Assembly (NCBI GenBank): GCA_022839045.1
Contig: JALHDI010000022.1
Location: 5,126-69,125 of the forward strand
DNA from: Sporomusaceae bacterium
GTDB lineage: Bacteria > Bacillota_C > Negativicutes > Sporomusales_B > UBA7701
Direction of reading: 5' to 3'
Length of the DNA stretch: 64,000 nucleotides
Of the stretch, positions 8,270 to 16,334 are shown in pieces. Made by a program: the position numbers and the translations under genes. The notes beneath the pieces were generated by a model. That model saw nothing but the letters and a program-made list of their open reading frames with translations, was not told the origin of the DNA and did no database searches. Every line of letters begins with the position of its first letter. Positions within the stretch are counted from its first letter, which is position 1.

Positions 8270-9880
8270 ATGAAGCGCTTTTTCCTGCCGATTGTCATCG
8301 CACTTGTTTTCATTTATGCGGCGGAAACGGCGGCAGCCGTTATTATGGGCGACTACAAGCCCAAATTGGAGGCGGCGTTCGCCGCCAACGAATACGTCCT
8401 CTCCTGGCAGCGGATGCCGTACCTGGGCTACTACGAGGTGGAGGTGCTGAAGGTGCCGCCGGGCCAGTTTCCCGTGCCGCCGGGTGAGCGCATCTTTTCT
8501 TTCCGCACGTGGCGGAACAGCTTCACGATCAACGAGAATTATCCTTTCCGTACTTACTGGCGGGTGTCGGCCTACGGCTTTTTCCGCCACCCGCTAGGCG
8601 CCTACTCCGATCCTCTTGACCTGGCGGCGCTGACGGGCTGGTCGGTAGTCGACTTTCAGCGCCTCAAGCCTGTGGCGACTTGCGCCTACCCCGCCGCGGC
8701 GCCGGCCGCGGACAAGCCGATGCTGACGTGGACGGTGGTGCCGGGGGCGGTGTATTATGAGATCGAGTTTCTGGATGCGCCGCCGGAGAATCCGGGGGGG
8801 GTCGAACCGTCCGAACACCGCTTCACCCATTCCCGCGAGGTGTTCACCAATGGCTTCAATGCCGATTTTTCGCGGTATGACTTAAATCGCCTCTGGTGGC
8901 GGGTGCGCGCCCTCGATTACGACGGCGACCCGCTGGGGGTGTTCTCGGATGCCCAGGAGATATTCGTCGACCACGGCAAGGAGCAGGTGCTGCGGCCGCT
9001 GCCCACAACCGTCTTCAACCGCAACGGGCTCCCAGCGCCGCTATATCCGGCCTATTCCTGGATCCCTATCGTCGGGGCCGTGAGCTACGAGGTCGAGGTT
9101 TTAAGCGCGCCGCCGGAGCTCCCATCCGGCACGGCGCCGTCGGTGTACCGCGTGTGGAGCAAGGAGGTGGCGGGGTTCGCGTGTTACGACGAGGAGCCTC
9201 GCGTCACCCCCGGCACCTATTATTGGCGGGTGAGGGGCTTGGACGCCGCCGGCGGGCCGGTAGGCGTTTATTCCGAGGCCGGCAGTTTCGTGGTCGACCT
9301 GAAGCGGGGCAATTACGCGGCCACCCTCGGCGACAGCATCACCCACGGCGGCGGCGCGGTCTCGTATTCCCCCGGCGACTGGGAATACAGCTTTCAGACT
9401 TACCTCAACTTCCCGGTCGTAAATCTCGGCCGCAGCGGCGACACTTCGGAGACGATGGCGGCGAGGTTCGAACGCGACGTGCTACCCTTCCGCCCGAAAT
9501 TCCTCCTGGTAATGGGCGGCACGAACAGTCTGCGCGGCGGCACGCCGGCCGAGGAGGTCATCGAGGATCTGGCCGCCATCCGCGCCAAATGCCAGGCGCG
9601 CGGCATCCGCCCGATTTTCCTCACTCTGCCGCCGATCAATCCCGAGGCGATCAAGAAGGTTTTCAACGAAGAAACGGCGTCGAACTGGCGGCAGGAGTTC
9701 GACACCGTCAATAATTTCATCAGGCAGCAGCGCTACCATATCGATCTTGACCCCTACCTGGCGGACGCCGGGCGGGAATTGCCCGATTACTACGCGGTCG
9801 ACGGCCTCCACCCCGATATCGAGGCGAAGAAGGTTATCGCCCAGATCATCAACGCCCATTGGTCGCGAGTGACGCGATGA
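8270..9880 (+). CDS. Secreted SGNH/GDSL hydrolase with three N-terminal repeats
   Basis: A 536-residue exported protein. A signal peptide (MKRFFLPIVIALVFIYAAETAAA) is followed by three homologous beta-rich modules at about 40-120, 150-235 and 255-340. They share W..P.....YEVE.L..PP, an aromatic YWRVRALD-like strand and P.GVYSD, and resemble fibronectin-type or carbohydrate-binding sandwiches. The C-terminal domain is an SGNH hydrolase: TLGDSITHG with the nucleophile Ser356, MGGTN (oxyanion Asn419) and VDGLHPD with Asp511 and His514. It probably removes ester groups such as O-acetyl from a surface glycan. Its 3' end overlaps the convergent tyrA by 32 bases. Confidence 0.85.
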   Translation: MKRFFLPIVIALVFIYAAETAAAVIMGDYKPKLEAAFAANEYVLSWQRMPYLGYYEVEVLKVPPGQFPVPPGERIFSFRTWRNSFTINENYPFRTYWRVSAYGFFRHPLGAYSDPLDLAALTGWSVVDFQRLKPVATCAYPAAAPAADKPMLTWTVVPGAVYYEIEFLDAPPENPGGVEPSEHRFTHSREVFTNGFNADFSRYDLNRLWWRVRALDYDGDPLGVFSDAQEIFVDHGKEQVLRPLPTTVFNRNGLPAPLYPAYSWIPIVGAVSYEVEVLSAPPELPSGTAPSVYRVWSKEVAGFACYDEEPRVTPGTYYWRVRGLDAAGGPVGVYSEAGSFVVDLKRGNYAATLGDSITHGGGAVSYSPGDWEYSFQTYLNFPVVNLGRSGDTSETMAARFERDVLPFRPKFLLVMGGTNSLRGGTPAEEVIEDLAAIRAKCQARGIRPIFLTLPPINPEAIKKVFNEETASNWRQEFDTVNNFIRQQRYHIDLDPYLADAGRELPDYYAVDGLHPDIEAKKVIAQIINAHWSRVTR

Positions 9881-10724
9881 TGTTGTCCCGCCGGGTTTTG
9901 GCGGCGGCGAAAAAGGCGTGGACCGCCTCCCGGTCGCCGCGCCGGATGGCGGCGACGATGTCGCCGAGCAACGCCTGCAGTTCCTCGAGGCCGACGGTGA
10001 TGGCGGCCGGGTTGGTGAGACAGATGTCGGCCCACATGTCGGCGTTCGAGGAGGCGATGCGGGTGGTGTCGCAGAAGCCGCCCCCCGCGAGCGCCCCGAT
10101 GTTTTCCTCCTCGCCGGGATAGCGGCCGAGGAGGTTGACGAGGCCGGCAGCGACCACGTGGGGCACGTGGCTGATGACGGCGGCGCAGTCGTCGTGGTGG
10201 GCGATGTCCATGACAGTCACCCTGGCGCCTGTTTTGCGAATGAGGTCGGCGACGACCGCCACCGCCGCCGGCGGAGTGGCGGCGCCGGGGGTGAATATAT
10301 AGCGTTTGTCGCGGAAAAGGTCGATGTCGGCGGCGGCGACGCCGCTTTTCTCCCGTCCGGCCATGGGGTGCCCGCCTACGTAGTGGACGCCCCGTGGCAA
10401 CAGGCGGGTTATTTTTTCGCCCAGGAATTTTTTGGTGCTGCCGACGTCGGTGACGATGGCCCCGGCCTTGAGATGGGGGGCGATACGGGCGACGAGCGCG
10501 GGAATCTGCAGCACGGGGGTGCAGAGGAAGACCACGTCGGCCTCTGCGGCCCCGCCGGCCAGGTCGGTCGTGCCACGGTCGATGGAGCCGCGCTCGACGG
10601 CGATGCCGAGGCTGTCCGGGTCGCTGTCGACGCCGGTGACGTCCAGGCCGGCGGCCTTGAGGGCCAGGCCCAGCGATCCGCCGATGAGGCCGACGCCGAT
10701 GATGGTGATCCGCGGGTTTTTCAT
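9849..10724 (-). CDS. tyrA: Prephenate dehydrogenase TyrA
   Basis: A 291-residue NAD(P)-dependent enzyme that oxidatively decarboxylates prephenate to 4-hydroxyphenylpyruvate in tyrosine synthesis. The Rossmann motif is IIGVGLIGGSLGLALKAAG at the N terminus. It is followed by DVGSTKKF, the catalytic-histidine segments YVGGHPMAGREKSGV and HHDDCAAVISHVPH, and FCDTTRIASSNADMW. There is no C-terminal ACT domain, unlike longer TyrA forms. The ATG overlaps the aroF stop (ATGA), so the two are translationally coupled and share control by the T-box upstream of aroF. Confidence 0.95.
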   Translation of the reverse strand: MKNPRITIIGVGLIGGSLGLALKAAGLDVTGVDSDPDSLGIAVERGSIDRGTTDLAGGAAEADVVFLCTPVLQIPALVARIAPHLKAGAIVTDVGSTKKFLGEKITRLLPRGVHYVGGHPMAGREKSGVAAADIDLFRDKRYIFTPGAATPPAAVAVVADLIRKTGARVTVMDIAHHDDCAAVISHVPHVVAAGLVNLLGRYPGEEENIGALAGGGFCDTTRIASSNADMWADICLTNPAAITVGLEELQALLGDIVAAIRRGDREAVHAFFAAAKTRRDNIIASLATNGR

Positions 10725-11737
10725 GCCAGTCTCCGGCCCATGAGGCCGGCGATGCCCGTTACTTCCCGCATCAGGCCGGCGAAATTCTCCGGGGTGAGTG
10801 ATTGCTTGCCGTCGGATAGGGCTTCGGCCGGGTTGGGGTGAACCTCGATCATCAGCCCGTCGGCGCCGGCGGCGACCGCGGCCCGGGCCATCGGCCGGAC
10901 GAGCTTCCATACCCCCGTGCCGTGGCTGGGGTCGACGATCACCGGCAGGTGGCTGACGCTCTTGACGGCGGCGACGGCGCTGAGGTCGAGGGTGTTGCGG
11001 GTGAAGTCCTCGAAGGTGCGGATGCCGCGTTCGCACATTATGACGTTGTAGTTGCCCTCGTTCATGACGTATTCGGCGGCGTTGAGCCATTCGTTGATGG
11101 TGGCCGCCATGCCGCGCTTGAGCAGCACGGGTTTGCCGGCTTTGCCAACCGCTTTGAGGAGCTGGAAGTTCTGCATGTTGCGGGCGCCGACCTGCACGAT
11201 GTCGGCGTAGGCGCACACCACCGGCACCGACTGGATGTCGACGACTTCGGTGACGATTTTCAGGCCGGTTTTTTCGCGGGCCTCGGCCAACATCTCCAGG
11301 CCTTTTTCCTCCAGGCCTTGGAAGGAGTAGGGCGACGTCCGCGGCTTGTAGGCCCCGCCCCGCAGGAACTGTGCCCCGCCGGCCTTGACGGCCAGCGCCG
11401 ACTCCAGGAGCTGCTCGCGGCTTTCGACCGCGCACGGCCCGGCCATAACGACCAGGCTTTCGCCGCCTATCGGCACGCCGTCTACGTCGATTACGCTGTC
11501 CTCGTGCTTGAATTCGCGGCCGACAAGCTTGTAGCTCTCCGTCACGGCGACGACTTTCTCGACCCCTGGCAGGACTTCGATCGGGAATCCGTTGATGACT
11601 TTTTTGTCGCCGATGACGCCGATGATGGTGCGGTATCGTCCCTCCGAGAGGTGGACTTTGAGGCCGAGGCCGGTTATTTTCTCGACGACGCGGTTGATGT
11701 CGGCTTCGCTGGCGTGGGGCTGCATTACGATAATCAT
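10721..11737 (-). CDS. aroF: 3-deoxy-7-phosphoheptulonate synthase (DAHP synthase)
   Basis: A 338-residue class I-beta DAHP synthase that condenses phosphoenolpyruvate with erythrose 4-phosphate, the first step of the shikimate pathway. Residues 1-70 form the ferredoxin-like regulatory extension ([18 protein letters not shown]...). The barrel follows with [28 protein letters not shown], the metal-site segment VLLKRGM and VDPSHGTG. It is the first gene of an aroF-tyrA pair whose only visible control is the T-box leader at 11904-12116. Binding of tyrosine or another aromatic amino acid to the extension would add feedback inhibition. Confidence 0.95.
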   Translation of the reverse strand: MIIVMQPHASEADINRVVEKITGLGLKVHLSEGRYRTIIGVIGDKKVINGFPIEVLPGVEKVVAVTESYKLVGREFKHEDSVIDVDGVPIGGESLVVMAGPCAVESREQLLESALAVKAGGAQFLRGGAYKPRTSPYSFQGLEEKGLEMLAEAREKTGLKIVTEVVDIQSVPVVCAYADIVQVGARNMQNFQLLKAVGKAGKPVLLKRGMAATINEWLNAAEYVMNEGNYNVIMCERGIRTFEDFTRNTLDLSAVAAVKSVSHLPVIVDPSHGTGVWKLVRPMARAAVAAGADGLMIEVHPNPAEALSDGKQSLTPENFAGLMREVTGIAGLMGRRLA

Positions 11738-11772
11738 GATCTGTTCCCTCCCGTTGTTCTTTTTGGACTATA

Positions 11773-11895
11773 CGCGACCGTCTCGAAAGCTCCAGCTGCA
11801 AAGCGGACCGAGGACGCGCAGCGACGCGTACTCGGAACGTACGCTAGCAAGCGCCCGCAGGACCAACGCCGCAGATGGACTTTCCAGGCGGTCGC
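11773..11895. repeat. Imperfect palindromic repeat, copy B
   Basis: The outer arms GCGACCGTCTCGAAAGCTCC and its partner GACTTTCCAGGCGGTCGC form an inverted repeat of about 25 bases. The interior (CGAGGACGCG, GCGACGCGTACTCGGAACGT, GCTAGCAAGCGCCCGCAGGA) is nearly the same as copy C at 28061. It lies between the T-box terminator and the aroF start codon, so it is transcribed in the leader on read-through. Confidence 0.8.
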
Positions 11896-11903
11896 CACTG
11901 GGA

Positions 11904-12116
11904 AAATAAATAGAACCCGTCCCTGAAATCAGGGACGGATTATTATCTACCCGTGGTACCACCCTGCTTGCTTCCGGTCTACTCGCACGCGGCTTTCAAC
12001 CTGCTGCTCACGGGTGTATTTCGGTCAGCGCGTCTGCCGGGTCGCACCACCCCCCGGCTCTCTGGGAAACGCTTCTAACTTACTTCTCCCGCTCATCGCA
12101 TTTCGATGTGTTGTTG
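11904..12116 (-). promoter_or_regulatory. T-box leader, probably tyrosine-specific, controlling aroF-tyrA
   Basis: On the minus strand the leader shows a T-box stem I with AGAGAGCC and GGTGGTGCGACC, a specifier region reading CGAAATACACCCGTGAGC, and the T-box sequence GGGTGGTACCACGGG (11950-11964) that pairs with uncharged tRNA. It ends in a terminator hairpin at 11917-11938 (CCGTCCCTGA/TCAGGGACGG) followed by T-rich sequence. The likely specifier is UAC followed by A, a tyrosine codon, which fits the tyrA target. Low charged tRNA-Tyr would favour read-through into aroF-tyrA. Confidence 0.88.
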
Positions 12117-12122
12117 ATAGTT

Positions 12123-12152
12123 ACTATAGCAAAAGTAGTTTGGTCATGTCAA
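12123..12152 (-). promoter_or_regulatory. Sigma-A promoter of the aroF-tyrA T-box leader
   Basis: A perfect -35 TTGACA (complement of 12147-12152) is separated by 18 bases from -10 TATAGT (complement of 12123-12128). Transcription would start near 12116, giving a leader of about 380 bases before aroF. Confidence 0.85.
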
Positions 12153-12174
12153 GTTAATTTTATGGGTGCCGGCG

Positions 12175-12678
12175 TTATTTTCCGGTAGGCGCCGGCCCGC
12201 CGCATTCGCCGGCCTCGCCCTTCATTATCGCCAGCCCGTGCTCCAGGGCCGGCAGGACGACTTCCAGGCACTCCTTGACTCCCTTGGGGCTGCCGGGAAG
12301 GTTGATGATGAGCGTGCGGCCACGGACGCCGGCCACCGCCCGCGACAGCATGGCCCGGGAGGTCACTTCCAGCGATTTGGCCCGCATGGCTTCGGGAATC
12401 CCCGGCACCTGGCGGTCGATTACGGCCAGGGTGGCCTCGGGGGTGACGTCCCGCGGGCTAAGGCCGGTGCCGCCGGTGGTCAGGACGAGGTCGACCGCGA
12501 GCGCGTCGGCCATATTGACTATTTCCCTGCTGAGCGCCTCGCGCTCGTCGGGCACCACGACGTAGTGCTTGACTTCGCCGATGCCGGCCAGCATGGTAGC
12601 TATGGTCCGCCCGCTGACATCCTCGCGCTCGCCGCGGGAGCCTTTGTCGCTGGCGGTGATGATGCCGATGCTAAACAT
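12175..12678 (-). CDS. mogA: Molybdopterin adenylyltransferase MogA/MoaB family
   Basis: A 167-residue enzyme that activates molybdopterin by adenylylation before metal insertion. The family signatures TTGGTGLSPRDVTPEATL and INLPGSPKGVKECL are intact, and the length matches single-domain MogA/MoaB. The ATG lies inside the end of the MOSC gene with an 8-base overlap, so it is coupled to it. It is the last gene of the minus-strand moa cluster. MogA and MoaB are hard to tell apart by eye; MogA is preferred because this is the only such gene in the cluster. Confidence 0.88.
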   Translation of the reverse strand: MFSIGIITASDKGSRGEREDVSGRTIATMLAGIGEVKHYVVVPDEREALSREIVNMADALAVDLVLTTGGTGLSPRDVTPEATLAVIDRQVPGIPEAMRAKSLEVTSRAMLSRAVAGVRGRTLIINLPGSPKGVKECLEVVLPALEHGLAIMKGEAGECGGPAPTGK

Positions 12679-13114
12679 TTTCCGTCACCACCTCGAGAGT
12701 ATCGCCGACCGCTACCAGTCCGCCGGCCAGCACGGTCGCGAAGATGCCTTCCTTGGGCATAACGCAGTCCCCGGCCTGGTAGTAGATGGCGCAGCGGGTA
12801 TGGCATTCCTTGCCGATCTGGCTGACTTCCAGGAGCGCATCGCCGATCTTCAGGCGGGTACCGACCGGCAGCGATACGAGGGATATGCCCTTGGTGGTGA
12901 TATTTTCCGCGAAGTCGCCAGGGCCTACGTCCAGCCCGGCCTGGCGCATCTTGTCGATGCTTTCCATGGCGAGCAGGCTGACCTGGCGATGGGCGAAGCC
13001 GGCGTGGGCGTCGCCTTCCAACCCCAGTCCCGGCAGCAGTTTGCCGCGGCCGACGTTGGTCTTGCGCTCGCCTTTGCTGGCGCTGGTACATACTGCGATG
13101 ATTGTCCCTTGCAC
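12671..13114 (-). CDS. MOSC domain protein
   Basis: A 147-residue stand-alone MOSC (molybdenum cofactor sulfurase C-terminal) domain. It shows GLEGDAHAG, VSLLAMESIDKM, the acidic GDFAENITTKG and the conserved cysteine in IGKECHTRC. The domain binds sulfurated or molybdenum-bearing ligands in Moco sulfurases and in YiiM-type detoxifying enzymes. Located between moaC and mogA and overlapping mogA by eight bases, it probably takes part in late cofactor handling. In Firmicutes this domain is often found next to or fused to MogA. Confidence 0.88.
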   Translation of the reverse strand: MQGTIIAVCTSASKGERKTNVGRGKLLPGLGLEGDAHAGFAHRQVSLLAMESIDKMRQAGLDVGPGDFAENITTKGISLVSLPVGTRLKIGDALLEVSQIGKECHTRCAIYYQAGDCVMPKEGIFATVLAGGLVAVGDTLEVVTENV

Positions 13115-13124
13115 TTTTGTCCTC

Positions 13125-13607
13125 CTAGCCGCGCTCGCTCCGCACGTAATTGCCGCTCTTGCCGCCCGATTTGGCGGTCAGGCGGACGTATTCGACCACC
13201 ATGCCCTTATCGACCGCCTTGGCCATGTCATATATGGTCAGGGCGGCGACGGACACGGCCGTCAAAGCTTCCATCTCCACGCCGGTCTTGCCGGTTGTTC
13301 TCACTGTGGCGACAATATCGATCGCGCTGGCCGCTTCGTCGACGGCGAAACCGATATCGACTCCGGTCAGCAGCAGGGGATGGCACATCGGGATAAGCTG
13401 CCAGGTCTGCTTGGCCGCCATGATGCCGGCTACCTGGGCCACGCCCAGGACGTCGCCTTTGCCGACCGCCTCTGCCTTGATGAGCGCGAGCGTGGCGGGC
13501 TGCATCTTGACCCGGCCCTCGGCCACCGCTTCGCGCTGCGTGTCGTCCTTGACCGATACGTCCACCATCCGCGCCCGGCCGGACTGATTGAAATGGGTTA
13601 GTTCCAC
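13125..13607 (-). CDS. moaC: Cyclic pyranopterin monophosphate synthase MoaC
   Basis: A 160-residue enzyme that, together with MoaA, converts GTP to cyclic pyranopterin monophosphate. It begins with [20 protein letters not shown] and contains [15 protein letters not shown], the conserved active-site CHP segment, and [25 protein letters not shown] helix residues. Length is standard. It is ten bases upstream of the MOSC gene and 23 bases downstream of the MoaD-like gene in a compact minus-strand operon. Confidence 0.95.
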   Translation of the reverse strand: MELTHFNQSGRARMVDVSVKDDTQREAVAEGRVKMQPATLALIKAEAVGKGDVLGVAQVAGIMAAKQTWQLIPMCHPLLLTGVDIGFAVDEAASAIDIVATVRTTGKTGVEMEALTAVSVAALTIYDMAKAVDKGMVVEYVRLTAKSGGKSGNYVRSERG

Positions 13608-13630
13608 TCCTGGCCCCTTCCTTCGGCGGA

Positions 13631-13876
13631 TCAGGCTTTGGTGGCGAAATCGCGGGGGAATAGCTCCACCCGGTCGCCGTCGAACAGCACCCGCTCCGGA
13701 TTGCTGTCGTTGCCGTTAACCGCCGCCAGTTTTATCTCGTCGGTGTCGATCTCCAACTCGGAGAGAAGTTCGCCCAAGGAAATACCGTCCGGAACGTCGA
13801 CGGCCACCATGCCGGTATCCGAGCCCGACGGCCGGTAGCGCCTGAGCGACGCATATAAGCGCACTTCGATAACCAA
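13631..13876 (-). CDS. MoaD/ThiS-like ubiquitin-fold protein without C-terminal Gly-Gly
   Basis: An 81-residue beta-grasp protein, [15 protein letters not shown]...[14 protein letters not shown]...[17 protein letters not shown]. The pattern and length match MoaD, the sulfur carrier of molybdopterin synthase, and its place between moaA and moaC supports this. However, the chain ends in FATKA rather than the Gly-Gly tail that must be adenylylated and thiocarboxylated. As written it could not work as a sulfur carrier unless processed or supplemented. No moaE is in the window. The TTG start follows GGAAGGTG. Confidence 0.7.
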   Translation of the reverse strand: MVIEVRLYASLRRYRPSGSDTGMVAVDVPDGISLGELLSELEIDTDEIKLAAVNGNDSNPERVLFDGDRVELFPRDFATKA

Positions 13877-13988
13877 ACCTGCCCCACACCTTCCCTGTAT
13901 GCATTCGGTCTTACAAGGCTACGTATAATATTCGGGCAGTTCGGTCAAACTCCTGCCATGTTTTTCCAAATATTGTAAACAGAATTCT

Positions 13989-14969
13989 TTACCCGCCGAT
14001 CTGCGACATACGGCGCCCGAAGCCGGGGTAGCCGCTGGTGCGGCAAAGGGAGTGACCTTGGGGCTTGGCGCGGATGGCGGCGGCGAAAAGCTCGGCCAGG
14101 TCGGCGTCGCTGGCACCGGCTCTGAGCGGTGTCCTGACGTCGATTTCCTGGTCGCTCAGCAGGCAAGGGCGGAGCCGGCCGTCGGCGGTCAGCCTGAGGC
14201 GGTTGCAGGCGTTGCAGAAATGTTCGGAGATCGGCGTGATGAAACCGAAGGTCCCCAGCGACTTGGGAAGCCGCCAGTAGCGGGCCGGACCGTTGCCTTT
14301 GATGGCCGCCGGCTCCAACCGCCCGTGACCGGCTTCCTCCAGCAGGCGTTTCACGGCGGCGATGTCGGGACCCGACCCGAGACCGCCTCGGCCGCCCAGC
14401 GGCATACGCTCGATGAAGCGCACCGCGATGGGGTAACGGTGGACCTGGTCGATGAAGAAGGCCAGGTCGGCGGTGCTCAGGGCTTCGGTCAGCACGACGT
14501 TGAGCTTGACGGGCGTGAGGCCTGCTTCGAGGGCGCTCCTTACCCCCTGCAGGGTGTCTTCGACGCGGCCGCAGTAGGTCACTTTGGCGAACCTGGCCGG
14601 ATCGACGGTATCGAGGCTGATGTTGACCCGGTCGAGGCCGGCCGCCTTCAGCGCGGCGGCATACTGAGGCAGCAGGCTGCCGTTGGTCGTCAGCGACAGG
14701 TCTTCGATCGTCCCAAGTTTCTTGACGGCGGCGACGAATTCGACGATGCCCTTGCGTACGAGGGGCTCACCGCCTGTCAGCCGCACGTTCCTGATGCCTT
14801 CGCGGCTGAAAACGGCGATAAGGCGCAACAGTTCCTCGTAGGTGAGAATTTCAGCGTGGGGCAGCCATTTTACACCCCGCGGCGGCAGGCAATAAGCGCA
14901 GCGGAAGTTGCAGCGGTCGGTGACCGACACTCTGAGGTAATGAATCGCCCGATCATGGCCGTCGTGCAT
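13989..14969 (-). CDS. moaA: GTP 3',8-cyclase MoaA
   Basis: A 326-residue radical-SAM enzyme performing the first step of molybdenum cofactor synthesis. It has the N-terminal SAM-cluster motif CNFRCAYC, the LTGGEPLVRKG strand, the C-terminal substrate-cluster motif CNACNRLRLTADGRLRPC and the conserved terminal Gly-Gly (MSQIGG). An alternative ATG exists 21 bases upstream at 14990, but the one at 14969 has AAAGGTGG at proper spacing. It heads the cluster moaA, moaD-like, moaC, MOSC, mogA, with a gap of about 110 bases before the moaD-like gene. Confidence 0.95.
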   Translation of the reverse strand: MHDGHDRAIHYLRVSVTDRCNFRCAYCLPPRGVKWLPHAEILTYEELLRLIAVFSREGIRNVRLTGGEPLVRKGIVEFVAAVKKLGTIEDLSLTTNGSLLPQYAAALKAAGLDRVNISLDTVDPARFAKVTYCGRVEDTLQGVRSALEAGLTPVKLNVVLTEALSTADLAFFIDQVHRYPIAVRFIERMPLGGRGGLGSGPDIAAVKRLLEEAGHGRLEPAAIKGNGPARYWRLPKSLGTFGFITPISEHFCNACNRLRLTADGRLRPCLLSDQEIDVRTPLRAGASDADLAELFAAAIRAKPQGHSLCRTSGYPGFGRRMSQIGG

Positions 14970-15177
14970 TGCCACGCCACCTTTCGTCATCCCCTCACGG
15001 GGGCCGTAGGTAGAGTATTCGCCGCCCCCGCCCGATAACCTGCCGCGGCGGCGGATGAAAACGAAACATTGAAATCATACCTGAAGGCGGGAGGTTTTTT
15101 TCGCAGGAGCGATAATATTATTACTGGATATTATTTGCAGAACCGACGAGAGAAACTATAAGCGAGGAGGTATTGCG

Positions 15178-15849
15178 ATGAAGACCCTAAAATATCTCGG
15201 TCATGCCTGTTTTCTTCTTTCCGACGAGCGGACGTCGCTCGTCTTCGACCCGTTCCTTTCCGACAACCCCTGCGCGGCCGCGACGGCGGACGATATCGCC
15301 TGCCAGTACGTACTGCCCTCCCACGGCCATGCCGACCACCTCGGCGATACGGTGAAGATCGCCAAGCGCACGGGGGCCACCGTAGTGTCCACCGCCGAGA
15401 TGGCCGGGTTGTGCGGGGGGCAGGGCTGCAAGGCGCACGCCATGCACCTCGGGGGCAAGCATGCCTTCGATTTCGGCTACATCCGCCTGACCCTCGCCTT
15501 CCACGGCGCCGGCGTCCCGGGAGGCCACGCCTGCGGCTTCGTGGTCAATTTCGGCGGCACGACCGTGTACCACGCCGGCGATACCGCGCTGTTCGGCGAC
15601 ATGGCCCTTCTCGGCCGGCTGGAGAAGATCGACTACGCTCTGCTGCCGATTGGCGACAACTTCACCATGGGGCCGGCGGACGCCGTCGAGGCCGTAGCCA
15701 TGCTCAAACCGCGCTTTGTCGTACCGATGCATTACAACACCTGGCCGGTTATCGCCCAGGACCCGCAGGAATTCAAGCGGGATGTGGAAAAACGCCTGGG
15801 TATTCCGGTGCTGGTCGCCAAACCGGGCGATACACTGAATCTCGAGTAG
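15178..15849 (+). CDS. Metallo-beta-lactamase-fold hydrolase (UPF0173 family)
   Basis: A 223-residue cytoplasmic hydrolase of the UPF0173/UlaG-like group. The metal-binding motif is PSHGHADHLGD, with further ligands in FHGAG, YHAGDTALFGDM and the C-terminal PMHYNTWP. Length matches the family of putative metal-dependent hydrolases often called YtkL. Substrate is unknown. The ATG is preceded by GCGAGGAGG at seven bases and the gene ends in its own terminator, so it is monocistronic. Confidence 0.88.
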   Translation: MKTLKYLGHACFLLSDERTSLVFDPFLSDNPCAAATADDIACQYVLPSHGHADHLGDTVKIAKRTGATVVSTAEMAGLCGGQGCKAHAMHLGGKHAFDFGYIRLTLAFHGAGVPGGHACGFVVNFGGTTVYHAGDTALFGDMALLGRLEKIDYALLPIGDNFTMGPADAVEAVAMLKPRFVVPMHYNTWPVIAQDPQEFKRDVEKRLGIPVLVAKPGDTLNLE

Positions 15850-15858
15850 CGCAAGGAA

Positions 15859-15890
15859 AGATCCCGGCACACATCTGCCGGGATCTTTTT
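15859..15890 (+). terminator. Intrinsic terminator
   Basis: Stem AGATCCCGGCA/TGCCGGGATCT (15859-15869 with 15876-15886) followed directly by T residues, just after the hydrolase stop codon. Confidence 0.9.
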
Positions 15891-16011
15891 TGTTTCTTCA
15901 TGTGAATCTATTATCAATTACCGCCTGAAAACAGATGCCCGGGCGGTTTTCGCGCCCTCCACAGCCCCCGCAAAACGTCAAAATGTTACAAGAATATCAT
16001 ACTCCGGTAAA

Positions 16012-16086
16012 TAAGTAAGTTAATAACGTAACTATTCCGCGGTAAGTAAGTTAATAACGTAACATTTTATAAGTTAATTATTTAAC
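16012..16086. repeat. Direct repeats, likely operator array
   Basis: A 21-base unit, TAAGTAAGTTAATAACGTAAC, occurs identically at 16012-16032 and 16043-16063 (31-base period). A diverged third copy, TAAGTTAATTATTTAAC, lies at 16070-16086. Each core has GTTA...TAAC dyad symmetry. The tract lies in an AT-rich gap of about 270 bases between a terminator and a tiny ORF, consistent with cooperative repressor or activator sites. Confidence 0.65.
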
Positions 16087-16160
16087 TTGGCGGTATTTAT
16101 TGATTTTATTAAATTAGGCTGTTATACTTTAATCAAGAAGTGAAAGGAGGGTGTTTTTTC

Positions 16161-16271
16161 ATGTACGACTGTAATGCCTTCTGTCTCGGGCCGGGCTGCG
16201 AAAACTGGACCGCGTGCGAGAAGTGGCATGGCGAAAACACCGCTTCCCGTCAACCGCAGCCGGAAAATTGA
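16161..16271 (+). CDS. Tiny cysteine-rich protein, 36 residues
   Basis: An ATG with AAAGGAGGG upstream opens a 36-codon frame, MYDCNAFCLGPGCENWTACEKWHG..., ending at a TGA and followed by a strong terminator. Four cysteines fall within the first 19 residues with spacing CX3CX4CX5C, suggesting a small metal-binding or disulfide knot. The tail is polar. I recognise no family. Support for it being real comes from the ribosome binding site, the private repeat-bearing upstream region and the terminator directly after it. Confidence 0.6.
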   Translation: MYDCNAFCLGPGCENWTACEKWHGENTASRQPQPEN

Positions 16272-16292
16272 ACGCGTTTAGATAGCCCCAAA

Positions 16293-16318
16293 AACCCCGC
16301 CGGGAACCCGGCGGGGTT
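16293..16318. terminator. Bidirectional intrinsic terminator
   Basis: A perfect 12-bp inverted repeat, AACCCCGCCGGG/CCCGGCGGGGTT with a 2-base spacer, lies between the small Cys-rich gene and the convergent addA. Confidence 0.85.
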
Positions 16319-16334
16319 TATCTGTCCCTCCCTA

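Noticed and set aside
16012..16086. CRISPR-like short repeat array
   Set aside because: Only two exact copies with a 10-base spacer, AT-rich, and no cas genes nearby; better explained as operator sites.
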